From: Saposhnikovia divaricata
Lineage: Eukaryota; Streptophyta; Magnoliopsida; Apiales; Apiaceae
NCBI GenBank assembly: GCA_036435485.1
Contig: CM071595.1
Location: 9,352,001 to 9,416,000, forward strand
DNA: 64,000 bases
Reading direction: 5' to 3'
Shown: in pieces, positions 9,936 through 21,655 of the stretch
Position numbering within the stretch: position 1 is the first letter of the stretch
Layout: each line of letters starts with the position of its first letter
The notes under the pieces: generated by a model
Told to the model about the DNA's origin: nothing
What the model saw: the letters and a program-made list of their open reading frames with translations, nothing else
Database searches by the model: none
Made by a program: the position numbers and the translations under genes

Positions 9936-11995
9936 GAGCAACTGCAGCGCATGCCCATTTCCCACATTGGGAAGAGCAACTTGGACATGGACACAAATAA
10001 CTTGTCCACTAGGCGCTGGAATGTGATAAGAAGTTGGGCAGCAGGACACTTTGGTGGCCAGTGACCAACTATGTACGCACAGACATCGAGGTAAGAAAGG
10101 TAAATAAAGTTACTACTTTTTTTCTTATGTAGCCATGCATAGTTTTATAAATATAGCTGTTATTAAATATGACCGTTTATAAATATAACAGCTATAAATT
10201 TTTGTGCTATAAATAATAACTCATTTTATTCATTTCATACTTTATCTCTCTAAATTTTTTTCTCTCAACAAATTTTCTCCTCTCAAATTATGAATCCCAA
10301 TAATTTCCAACCTCCAAATTCGCAAAATTCAAACCCAAATTCTCAAGCCCCAAATTTAAATTTTTCATTACAATTTCCAAATCCATACTTTCCATTTGTT
10401 CAAAATGCTAGTATGGAAAATACTCATTTTGCAAACATACAAAATCGACATTTCGATTCCCAGGTTACCAATCCTTCATTTCCATTTTCAAATAATTTAT
10501 TTCCATTTACTCAAAATTCATAAATGTATCCTTTTCCATATGGTCAAAATTTTCCAACATCACTTTCACAATTTGGAAACGACCCGACGCCTACAAATGT
10601 TCAAGATTCTCCAGTTTCACAATTTTCTACTTTTAATAGTAGAGATGTCATAGATTTGAATGACAATAGCGTTGAACTTGAAGTCGAAGATATACGAGAA
10701 AATACTGTTCAATGGAAATGGGAGGAAGATAAGGTTTTAATTAGTGCTTGGTTAAATGTCTCAATTGATCCACTAACTGGTACTGATCAAAAGGGTGAAA
10801 CATTTTGGGAACGGATTCGTCAATATTGCGAAGAAAGCGATCATGGTCTTATCAAAAGAGGCGTTGTGACTATAAGAAAAAGATGGCAACGAATCAATGA
10901 AGGGGCTCAAAAATATGGAGCATGCTTCGAGAAAGCACAAAAAATAATTGGAAGTGGCTCAAACATGGTTCCAACACTCTTACTTGAAGCGGTCGCCTCA
11001 TCTGATCTATGGATATGGCATGCATTTTTTGGAGTTGCTGGGTCTAATAATGACATAAATGTTTTAGATCGGTCACCATTATTTGATGAAGTACTAGAAG
11101 GTCGTGCCCCGGAAGTAAATTATACCTTGAATGGTAACAACTATAATTTGGGGTACTATTTAGCTGATGGAATATATCCAGAATGGGCTACATTTGTCAA
11201 AACAATTCCACGTCCACAAGGTGAGAAGAGAAAGTTATTTTCCAAATATCAGGAAGGTCAGCGAAAAGATGTTGAACGAGCATTTGGTGTATTGCAGTCT
11301 CGTTTTGCAATTGTACGTGGCCCTGCACGGTTTTGGGATAAAGGAGATCTCGCTAGAATAATGAGAGCATGCATCATACTGCACAATATGATTGTCGAGG
11401 ATGAAAGAGACACGTATGCTATACCATTTGGTCCTCTACCATCTTACGATGATACAACAAATGGAATACCACAACCAAATTTAGGCGATGAGCCTTTTGT
11501 TCCGTATGAAAAGTATATCGAAAGAACTATCCAGATTCGTGATCGACAAAAATATCGTCAATTGCAGACTGACTTGGTGGAGCACATCTCACAATTCCAC
11601 GATTCCTGTTAAATTATTTGAATTTTATGTTTTGAATAATAATTATGTTGTTCTTGTAACGTTTTTTTAATTATATGTCATGTATTTGAATTTATGAAAA
11701 TTATTTTATTTTATTTTATTTTTAAATTTATGTAAATTAAAAAATTGCATTTTATTAGTTTTAATTATTTACTAATCAAATATTATAACTTAATAATATA
11801 TAAATTAAGTTTAATTTATAAATGAATCTAGTAGAACCTAAATAAAATATTAAAAAGTAATGTTAGAAAAAGAAAAGGTGGGCAAGTATCATTGGAGGGG
11901 ATTGGCCAAGTTTTTGTTTTGGACAAGTTTTGCTTGCATGGACAATTAGTAGGGTCAAGATTTTGGTGGACATGTCCCTAGCACTGGAGTTGCTC
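9936..11995 (+). mobile_element. PIF/Harbinger transposon, 2.06 kb, internally deleted
   Basis: The termini are inverted: GAGCAACTGCAGCGC on the left, and GAGCAACTCCAGTGC from the right end read inverted. The trinucleotide TGA flanks both sides (9933-9935 and 11996-11998), close to the TWA target of this superfamily. Only one coding region remains, described separately: a fusion of the ORF1 and transposase genes. The terminal GAGCAACTCC is shared with the MITE at 61592-61967, so this element or an intact relative could be the source of the enzyme moving that MITE. Confidence 0.85.
10290..11612 (+). pseudogene. Harbinger ORF1 (Myb/SANT-like) fused to DDE transposase, one internal stop
   Basis: The frame opens at 10290 with an Asn/Pro/Gln-rich leader, meets a single TAA at 10521-10523, and continues in the same frame from 10524 for 362 codons. 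The second part begins with a Myb/SANT-like DNA-binding region (WKWEEDKVLISAWLNVS ... KRWQRINEGAQKYG), the accessory ORF1 protein of PIF/Harbinger elements. At about residue 145 it switches to the DDE_Tnp_4 transposase (LLLEAVASSDLWIWHAFFG, GSNNDINVLDRS, RKDVERAFGVLQSRF, IILHNMIVED). The N-terminal half of the transposase, with its first catalytic region, is absent. A deletion therefore appears to have joined two normally separate genes in frame. The product would be a DNA-binding protein with a partial nuclease, probably inactive. Confidence 0.85.
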
Positions 11996-11998
11996 TGA

Positions 11999-12391
11999 TA
12001 GTTCAGCAATCTGATTCTGCTAATGCCACACTGTAAAAAATGGTTCAAATATCAAAACATGCAACTCAATCTTCCTCCATGATTTCGGGTACTTTCGATC
12101 ATTGCCTCTTAATTCAAAGCGTAGTTAGGGGGAGGTGGGCTCATTTGGCTTGTGCATAGCAAGGTCTTTACCTGAGAGACAGTACAGGTCATATTTCATT
12201 TATTCACCCTGTTTGTGCATAGTAATTAAGCTGAGTCTACCTAAGACAAACCTGGATATATTTATATTTTAACTTTAAATTCATGATAACTTTTGATTAT
12301 TAATTTTATCAAAATATAATTGTTTAAGCCTCTACACAAGTCTTCACCAAAGTCTGAACTGTAGACATTGATAATTAAATAATACAAGTCT
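11999..12391. other. Left flank of the giant Helitron
   Basis: The host sequence ends aatacaagtct at 12391. The segment 12349-12377 (aagtctgaactgtagacattg...) is a diverged copy of a unit seen twice to the right of the Helitron (49366-49391 and 49536-49560). The Helitron therefore landed in a small tandemly repeated host tract. No gene is visible. Confidence 0.7.
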
Positions 12392-12903
12392 TCTATATAT
12401 ATTATAAAAGCTGACCCCTATTTTCATGTAAATTTACCTTTGATGCCCTTTATTTTGCATAATATTACGCCCATGCCCATTTCAATTTCTGCCATCTTTG
12501 TACCCTTTTTGTCCAATTTAAACAGTAAATCAATCCAATTCTCCTTGCTGTCCAATGTGTTTTTGGCAATCCTCTCCACTTTATACGTTTTAACCCTCGT
12601 ACATATCGACCCACGTGCATATTTGATTTGATGTTTTACTAGCTTCCTCAACTTTAATCAACTTTAATTCAAATTTTCTTACTGTATCTTTTCATATATG
12701 AAAGCTTTCTTCATCTTCATATATTCATATCTATATATCCTTTGCCCAAAAGTTCCTTATTCTCTTCTTCTTTGCATATATTGTCGATTTGGTGCAGTTG
12801 CTGTATGAGTTCCTCTCTTGGTTACATGTGCTTATGTTTGTTTGTAATCGATATTAATTCATCTTCACATCTTGACATCTTGAGAATGATATATTAAGTT
12901 TGG

Positions 12904-15900
12904 ATGGATCGTCGACGTAACTCTAGATCTGGTATGTCGGGTTCCTCTCTTCTACGAAAATGTAATTTAGTTTTGTTTAGTCGTATCTATGTTTATATGT
13001 TTGTTTTCCTGTTTGAATTTTTTGTTTTTGTGTCAATGTTTTACAGATGATTTGTCGAGAGATAAGGAGAATGTTCCTGTGCCTGATGTATGTTGTTTCT
13101 TATTACATGAACCATTGTTAACATCTAATCTTTGTTCTTTTCATCTTTGGATATATATGTTTAACAATTTTTAATTACATTAAATCGTGAGCCAGACCAA
13201 TTTCTGTATGAGGTCCTTCACATCTGAAGACTTAAATGGTATGATTATTTTTTCAAGGTTTTTTAGTATATAGTTAGTTCTTAAATTGCAAAAGTTTTCA
13301 TTTTCAATTATGTATAACAGTGAGGGTAGGGAAAAAAAAGGAGTTTGATACCTCAGAAGAAAGATTGGAGTCAGTTTGCAGAATATAGTACTATACCTCA
13401 TTCCAATAATAAAGGTGGTTGTCTTTACAATCTTTGTCTTTATATGGTTCTAGGTCTATCATCGTTTAAGCTGTACTTGAACAATGGAATGTACTTAAAA
13501 TCTGTTACTCTCTTATATTCTTCCATTTAGGTGTTAGTTCTGTAAATCATTCTCTGAATGATTTAAGTAATTCCTCCAGAACCCCTCTTAGTAATCTCAC
13601 AAACTTTGGAGGAAGTAGGCTGCCTTTTAAACAATTTACCTCTGAAGATTTGAAAGGTAATTATTTTTCAATGTTACTTATTTTTTGTGTTAAAAATGTA
13701 AACTGACAATTGGTTGTTTTGTTTATTAGTGAAAGAGGTTGAAAAATCATCATGTCGTCAAAAGAAAAATGTCAAAAGAAAAGAAATTTTGATGAACAAT
13801 ATGCCTGAGTTAAGTAGGAACTTATTCAATAGTAATCAGGACGTATGTCAAGGTTCTGCAAATGTTGATTATGACGTAATTGGTATGTTCTTACATTTTG
13901 TATCCATGTTGAATCCCAGTGTATAAACTTTTCATTTTTCCTGCATTATTAAGTTTTCTTCACTGTCTTCTGCAGAGCATTCAAAAATTGATGGATTTGA
14001 TAATTTTGATGACGATTTTCTTTCAACTGATGAAAATGGTTAGGAAATTTGATAATGGCTATATTTATGACCTGTTTTCCATTCAAACATTTTGTTTTGC
14101 TTATTGTGAAAACTAATCATGCACAGTCGATTTCCTTGAGGATGATAATGATTGCGATGAAAACATAATTTTCACTCGACGTGCAGGTAATATTGGCAAC
14201 CATAACTTTCAAGGAAAAATTATATATGTTATCCTTGAGGATGTTAATGATTGCGATGCGAAATGTTATGTATTCAAATTTATACAGTTCCTGAAGAATA
14301 TGGTACTTTGGGCGGGCAATCTGTCAGATGTAGACACTGCGAGGCGTTTATGTGGAAAGAAGAGAGGGCGAACAAAGAAGTAACGAAAGGAACTCCTGCA
14401 TTTTCAATCTGTTGTAAAAAGGGACAGATAAAATTACCGAAAAATCCAAGCACACCGTCCTATCTGTGGGAACTTTACAATGATCCTGTTAAAGGCAAGC
14501 ATTTTAGAAGATGCAGCCGTATTTATAACTCTATGTTTGCTTTTACTTCTACAGGTGGAAAAGTTGATAATTCAGTCAATAATGGCAGAGGGCCATGGGT
14601 ATATCGTTTAAATGGTCAAAATCATCATGTCTTTGGATCTTTGATTCCTGATGATGGCCAAAGTCCCAAATTTTGCCAGTTATATATTTATGATACTGAG
14701 AATGAGGTGGAGAATAGGATGCATTGGGTTGATCTTAATGATGGTGATAAAGTTGATGCTGAAATTGTTCAAAATCTAATTAAAATGCTTGATGAGAAGA
14801 ACGAGTTGGTGAAAAGATTTAGAATGGCACGTGATCGCTTCAAGAATTCTGGTATTGTTGATTTGGAAATCATTTTGAAAGTTTGTCGATCCCAAAGTGG
14901 AAGGGAAAATAATATTGGTCCTTCCGATGAAGTAGCTAGTATTATGGTGGGCGAACTAGAAGAAACCGAAGAGTGTCGTGACATTATTATACAGGCAACG
15001 GGCGGCGGTTTTGAGCGTGTTACGAATGTGCACCCTAAATTAATGGCTTTACAATACCCACTTTTATTTCCACAGGGAGAAGATGGATTTCATAAAGATA
15101 TTGAGTATGCTGAAACTGAGGAGAATAAAGGAAAAGCTAGGCATAAATGTACAATGAAAGATTATTACTCCTACAGGTTACATGTTAGACACAATCAAGG
15201 TATGAAATTTTTAAGCAATGTTTACTTACCGTCTTCGTAACCTTTTATTTAACAAATTTTATACAAGCAACCTTAAAAAATGTACTGTCAAAAAAATTTA
15301 CAGGAATGTCTCCAAGATTAGGTGGACGGTTATTTCAACAATATGTGGTAGATGCATTTTCGACAATTGAACAAGCACGCTTGTGGTGGTTTCGAACCCA
15401 CCAAACTACACTGCGCAATGAGTTGTATAATCACATATGTGACGTGCTACTTCAAGGTGATACAAATTCTGAAACTGTTGGTAAAAGCTTCATTCTTCCT
15501 GCCGGATTTGTTGGTTCAAAGCGTTACCTGCAGCAAAATTTTCAGGATGCTCTTGCTGTATGCCGTTATGTTGGTCATCCAGACATATTTCTTACAATGA
15601 CATGTAATCCTATGTGTGATGAGATTATGTAGATGATGAAGCTTATTCCAAATGGCACTCCTCATGATAGTCCTGATATTATTGCTCGCGTTTTTCATCT
15701 AAAGCTTCAGCAGTTGGTAGAAGATATAAAAAAGAAATCTTATTTTGGAACATGTCTTGGTGGTAATTCTCCTTAAATATTGTTTTTGTAATTGTGTTAT
15801 AAAAATGTTATGGACCAAACTTATTTAACCAGTTATTTCATTTTGAAGTTATGTATGTTATTGAGTTCCAGAAACGTGGATTACCACACGTTCATATGCT

Positions 15901-18900
15901 CATATGGCTTGATTCAATTTCAAAGAAGAGTCTAAAAGAGAATGTTGATAACTTTGTTTCAGCAGAAATTCCTGATCCTGCCGTTGATCCTGTCGGTTAT
16001 GAAGCTGTAAAAGCTTATATGATGCATGGTCCCTGTGGTGCGGAGAACATGAAATCTCCGTGCATGAAAGATTTCAAATGTAGTAGATATTTTCCCAAAA
16101 AGTAAGTTGGTTTTATAACAATTCAGTCTTAAATATTTTGACCTCATCTAGTATATTGTCATGTTGTTTCTACATTGTAACAAGTATTGTTCCCGTACGT
16201 TTTTTGATGAATGTGGCTTTCCTATTTACAAACGAAGGAAGACTGGTGTGACTGTTAAAGTAAGAAACGCTGAATTGGACAATCAATTTGTTGTTCCTTA
16301 TAATAGAGATCTTTTGGTCAAGTATCAATGCCACATGAATGTCGAACTTTGTTTTCATGCTCGAAGCTTGAAATATCTTTTCAAGTATTGCCTTAAAGGC
16401 CATGATAGAGCAACTGTTGAAGTGAAAAGTAAAAGGAGGAGCCAAAATACATCAAATGATGAATCATATGATGAGATTCAATGTTTTTTTTACGGTCGTT
16501 ACTTATGTGCAGCTGAAGCTGCTTATCGCATTTTTGGCTTTGAAGTGCATCATAGATCCATATCAGTGGAGCGTTTATCTTACCATCTTCCAGGAATGAA
16601 AAATTGCACCTTTCGTTCAGATGAACCTCTTCATAAAGTTGCCAATCGTGAGAAGATAAGATGTAGCAAATTAGAAGCTTTCTTCCATCTGAACAAGGTT
16701 GATCCTAATGCACGACACTATACATATGATGAAATACCAAAACATTACGTTTGGAATGGACAACAAGGTTTTTGGTCAGTCAGAAAGAGAGGGCTTCATA
16801 TTGGCCGGCTAACGTATACTCATCACAGCAGTGGTGAGTTATGGTATTTACGGCTCCTGCTTTCAAAGATTCGAGGACCTACTTCTTTCAAGGACATTCG
16901 TACTGTCAACAGCATTGAGTATCCTACATTCCAAGATGCGTGTAGTGCTCTTGGTCTCTTAGATGATGACAAAGAATGGCACGAAGTCATTGTTGATCGT
17001 TCTAAATGTGGTTTTCCAGCACAAATTCGTCAATTATTTGTCCACATTATTGTCAATTGTCAAGTAGGTGACCTGAGGCAATTGTGGATGAAACATTGGA
17101 AAGATATGTCCGATGATGTATTGTTCATGCGTCGTCAAATTCAGAATAAGGCAGATCTTATCTTGAATGAAGAACAAATTCAATTTTTTGTGCTTGCTGG
17201 TTAGTTTCATTTAATTTAGTTTTACTTTAGTAAGTTTGAAATGAACAAAATAATTAACCATGAAATTGATGCAACTTTTTTTCTTATTTATTTGCAGAAA
17301 TCAATAAATTGTTAAGATCTATTGGTAAGTGTTTGAAGGATTATCCTCAGCTACCTCAGCCTCCATCCACTTATTTATGTCATGGTCTGGATAATTTGGT
17401 TCAGGATGAGACAAGTTATGATCGCAAAACAATGGAATCAGAATATAACATTCTTTTTAGGCATTGTAATCAAGAGCAGAAAGTTATTTATGATGCTGTA
17501 ATGCATTCTGTTGATAATCATGAAGGAAAAACTTTCTTTGTCTATGGTAGTGGTGGATGTGGAAAAACATATCTTTGGAGAACAATAATTTGCAAACTAA
17601 GGTCTGAGGGAAAGATAGTTCTCCCCGTTGCTTCTTCTGGGATTGCTGCAACACTACTTCCAGGAGGCCGCACTGCACATTCACATTTTAAAATTCCCAT
17701 CAACCTTGATGAATACTCATTTTGCAATATTGGTCATGATTCTGATATTGCCCTTCTTATTCGCAATACCAGTTTAATCATTTGGGATGAAGCTCCAATG
17801 CAACATCGGTATGCATTTGAATGTCTTGACCGTTCTCTTAGAGATATAATGAAATCGGTTAATCTCAAATATTATCATATGCCTTTTGGTGGAATAACTA
17901 TACTTTTTGGAGGTGATTTTAGGCAAATTTTGCCTGTTATTACTTATGGTTCACGGAGCGATATTGTTGCAGCATGCATTACGAGATCAAAATTGTGGAA
18001 CCATTGCAAAGTTTTTCTTCTAAAACAGAATATGCGATTGAACACTAGAACGACTGATGATGAGAACGAGCTACTAAAGCAATTTGCTCAATGGGTTCTC
18101 GATGTTGGTAATGGTAATATTCCTCCTCCTAACTGTTTGCAGAGTTTATGCACTGATTTTGAAATTTGTATTCTGAAAGAATATTGCAATATGGAAGATT
18201 GCAATTCAGTTGCAAACATGATTACCAACATATTTCCTGATTTTTTGGAGAGATTCAAAGATCCAAAATATATTAGCGAGCGGGCCATTTTAACTCCAAC
18301 AAACCAAACTGTCTCATACTTGAATTCCGTAATTGTTGATATGATTCCTGGTAAAGTGTTTTCTTATTTAAGCGTTGATAGAGCCGATGACTTTGGTGGT
18401 AGCAATGCTGAACTTGATGTTGCATTCCCAACTGAATATTTAAATTCACTTAGTATTCCGGGATTGCCTAATCATGAATTGAAATTGAAAGAAGGTGTTG
18501 TTGTAATGCTGATGAGAAATTTAAATCAAACACTTGGTCTTTACAATGGTACGCGAATGATCGTAACTAAATGTTTCAAATATTGTGTTCAATGCGAAGT
18601 TATTTGTGGCAGCTTCGTTGGTACTCGACATTTCATTCCTCGAATGGAATGTTGTCCTAGCGATTCGAAACTTCCATTTAAGCTCATCCGCAAGCAAATG
18701 CCTCTTCAAATTTGCTACGCCATGACGATTAATAAATCCCAAGGTCAGTCTCTGGAAATGGTTGGATTGTTTTTGCCAAAAGCTGTGTTCATTCATGGTC
18801 AACTATATGTTGCAATTAGTAGAGTAACTTCTCCTAAAGGTTTGAGAATTTTTATAGACGATGAAAGTGGCCAATGCACAACGTATACTCAGAATGTTGT

Positions 18901-18937
18901 TTTCCAAGAAGTATTCTATAACTTGCCATCTATTTAG
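12904..18937 (+). CDS. Helitron RepHel: HUH replication initiator and PIF1-type helicase (likely inactivated)
   Basis: Thirteen exons are inferred: 12904-12931, 13047-13087, 13196-13238, 13321-13414, 13531-13656, 13730-13882, 13976-14038, 14127-14186, 14288-15199, 15304-15759, 15849-16101, 16185-17199 and 17298-18937. The early exons encode a low-complexity acidic leader with a repeated FTSEDLK/N motif. Exon 9 has a CxxC zinc-finger-like start (CRHCEAFMWKEER) and the Helitron block GQNHHVFGSLIPDDG. The Rep part shows EFQKRGLPHVHMLIW (HUH) and KYLFKYCLKGHDR (paired tyrosines). The helicase has Walker A GSGGCGKT, Walker B IIWDEAPM, FGGDFRQILPV and YVAISRVTS. Rep nicks and joins single strands during rolling-circle transposition while the helicase unwinds. 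Defects: an in-frame TAG at 15630-15632, and an A8 run at 13332-13339 that puts exon 4 out of frame. Everything else reads open. Confidence 0.9.
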
Positions 18938-20129
18938 TTGCTATTTAATTTCAGTTTTTTTTGTATGTGTCTATGACTTTTTGTATATTCAGTTTTTTTT
19001 ATAATTGTTGAAATGAAACTTGATTCCCTTACCACTATGATTGCATATTTTTCGTAATATGGTAGAATCATAAGAAATTGATTCCCAATGCACTTTAAAG
19101 TTCTTCAGTTGCATTATCCATACTTTGACATTGGACTTAGTTCTTGGATTTCGTAACAACTAAATCAAGATTTTCAGGTTGCTCTCTTCAACAACATTAG
19201 CGTACAACAGTTTAAAGAAGCTGTTGGTGAATTTCGATCTTAAATGGCATTCATCACTTAGAAACTTTAACACAAAGAAGATGTTAGTTTGAACCTCTGT
19301 TTTTAGGCAGGTTCCATGCTGGAATGTAGAGTAAAGCATCATGCACTCCCAGGTTGCAATCGTAGTTTCTAAGTTTTCTTCAAATTGTTATTTCCTCGGG
19401 CCCGAAATGAAGTATTGGCAGAAATCTATTTCTTCAAGTACATGTGCCTGAATTTCATGACTTTTTTTATGCATCCAAATTTAGAATGCATTTGCAAAAT
19501 CACCAAAATCAAGATTTCCGAATACAACCGGAACAATAAAATTGGTAAATTTTGGAAATTTGTCATTTCTATAGAGATGAAAGTTGAAAATAGTCGTTTT
19601 TAATTCATAATTTATACGGACTAATTTATAGGAAATAGTACTTTATTGTTACAGAATTAAACAAACTTGCATAATTCAATTACTCCTCCATGTTACATGT
19701 AGTAGTTGAGCATGCATTAATGAATCTACGCATTCCAGCATGTGCTTACCTCTACGCTGACTAACTCCATATCCTTGCATGTCTACAAGAACTGTTCATT
19801 CTACAGGATAGAGTTGTCTTATCAGTTGTCAAATGGAGAGATATTAACTTGGTTAGTGGTTAATACACATTGGCTTTTGACAATTTATTTATACTCTATA
19901 AATTAAAGGACTGCACTGCTAAGGATTGATGGTGGCAAGGTTGTCAACTTTTCATTAATTTTTGAAAACCTACTTGCACGTCTGTAGTTGTGTAGGAAAT
20001 CTACCTTCATTAATGCCATAATCAAAGTATATAAATTAATTTCATTTACATCCAATTGTTTATTATGGCAATATTGTTTATGCAATTGTGTAGGAAACCA
20101 TTATTTTTGATCGAAATACGTCTTATGTA
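18938..20129. other. Non-coding spacer inside the Helitron
   Basis: The AT-rich stretch after the helicase stop has no supported gene. Short frames at 19385-19603 and 19903-20085 have no recognisable product. Confidence 0.5.
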
Positions 20130-20398
20130 CATTGTTGTAAAAATCGGTAAACTGTATAAATCGGTTGAGCCATCGATTTAAGATTTATCGGATAATCGGG
20201 GATTAACCGGAAGCATTAATCGCAGTAGTATTCAGATACTACAATAATATTTAATATATTAGTCTAATTTACAATCAAACATATCATTTTATACCGATTC
20301 AAAGGATTAATCGGATTTCGAAAAATCGAATCGGTTGGTAAGCTTACAGAGAATTAATTGAGGATTAATCTGTTAAATCGTGGGTTTTTAGAGCCATG
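20130..20398. mobile_element. MITE-like AATCGG-rich element, 269 bp
   Basis: The ends are CATTGTTGTAAAAATC on the left and, inverted from the right, CATGGCTCTAAAAACC, an imperfect inverted repeat. The flanks are cttatgta (20122-20129) and cttatgtc (20399-20406), a 7-of-8 target duplication that suggests hAT. The body has repeated gggattaatcgg-like motifs. A second copy lies at 21324-21588. It is nested in the Helitron, so it inserted after the Helitron lineage formed or was captured with the spacer. Confidence 0.6.
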
Positions 20399-21323
20399 CT
20401 TATGTCTACATTTAAATATATTGCCCATATTTTATTGAAATTTCATATTTACGAATTCTCAAAACTGTTTTAATTTTTAAAATTTTCTTACTGAGGAACA
20501 AATATATAGGAACGTATAAATTTTTCATTGACAGTCCTATTACATGTTATATTAACATTTAACTTTACATTGACAGTCCCATTACATGTATAAAAAAATT
20601 TCCAATATTTGAGTTTTCATAATATGGCGTGCAAGAGATGTACATATGATATTTATATATATGTGTGTGTGTGACATAATTTTCTAACAATTTTATATCA
20701 CCCAAAATTTAATTTTGTAATCACCTTTTTTGCTTGTAATCAATTAGGTTAATTGCTATTAACTTTTTTCGTCTAAGACACAAGTAGACATATAATTCAT
20801 AAGAACATGTTTGTTCAAGTACAAATTGTAATTTGAGAATATTGAAATAATATTAAATAATGAGATATGCGCGTGTTTTAATGCAATTTTTCAGTTATCC
20901 AGTTGCAAACCTTTTGAGTTCAATTACCCAGTTGCAATTTGAGGGTCCGTTCAGTTATGAATTAGCCATTTTATCCCTTATCTGTACAAAATTAACGGAC
21001 CTCCGTTAAAAGTCAACGAAAGTTAACGGTCGTGCAAATTTTTAATAGTTTAATTATGAGATTGTAAGGTCTTATATGTTTAATGACGTTAATGCAAGTT
21101 TTTTTAGTTCGATTACCCAACTGTAAGTTCGGCACGAGTTCCATTATAAAATAACCAATTAACCCAATATTTTATTAAGCATGAGTACTCCCTTTGTTTC
21201 AAAATATATGTCAAAATATAGGTCCTTTTACACTTTCACACTCATTTCCAAGTTGCTTGGCCCCATAATTATATAAATTCATTATTTTAAAATTATAATA
21301 TAAATTACAAAATTTTGTTGAAT
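20399..21323. other. Non-coding spacer inside the Helitron
   Basis: Two diverged, similar phrases (cagttatccagttgcaa... and tagttcgattacccaactgtaagttc) at about 20880-20960 and 21100-21160 suggest an old repeat. No gene is seen. Confidence 0.45.
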
Positions 21324-21588
21324 GATTATAAAAATCGGTAATCAGTACAATTCGGTTAAGGTATCGATTTAAGATTAATCGGGTAATCGGGGATTAATCG
21401 GAAGGATTAATTGGATTATTAATCAGATATCATAATAATATTTAATATATTAGTATAATTTACAATTAAGCATATCATTTTAAATAAATTCATGGGATTA
21501 ATCGGATTTCAAAAATTGAATCGGTTAGTTACCTTACAGAGGATTAATCGGGGATTAATTGGTCAAATCGGGGAGTTTTAGAACCATG
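21324..21588. repeat. Second copy of the AATCGG-rich MITE-like element
   Basis: It aligns over its full length with 20130-20398 in the same orientation, including aatatttaatatattag and the terminal ccatg. No clear target duplication remains, so this may be a segmental duplicate or an older insertion. It ends only about 70 bp before the first RPA-like start codon and may lie in that gene's promoter. Confidence 0.6.
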
Positions 21589-21655
21589 CTCTTTATAAGC
21601 TCCATACTAAGACAAGAACCTATCACTTTTAGGTTTTCAATTTTTTCTTTGCCAA

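Noticed and set aside
12424..12651. Open frames on both strands just inside the Helitron 5' end
   Set aside because: Position and composition fit 5' non-coding sequence of the element. No homologous protein is recognised and the two frames mirror each other.
18521..18802. Minus-strand open frame opposite the helicase
   Set aside because: Antisense shadow of the conserved helicase exon, without its own motifs.
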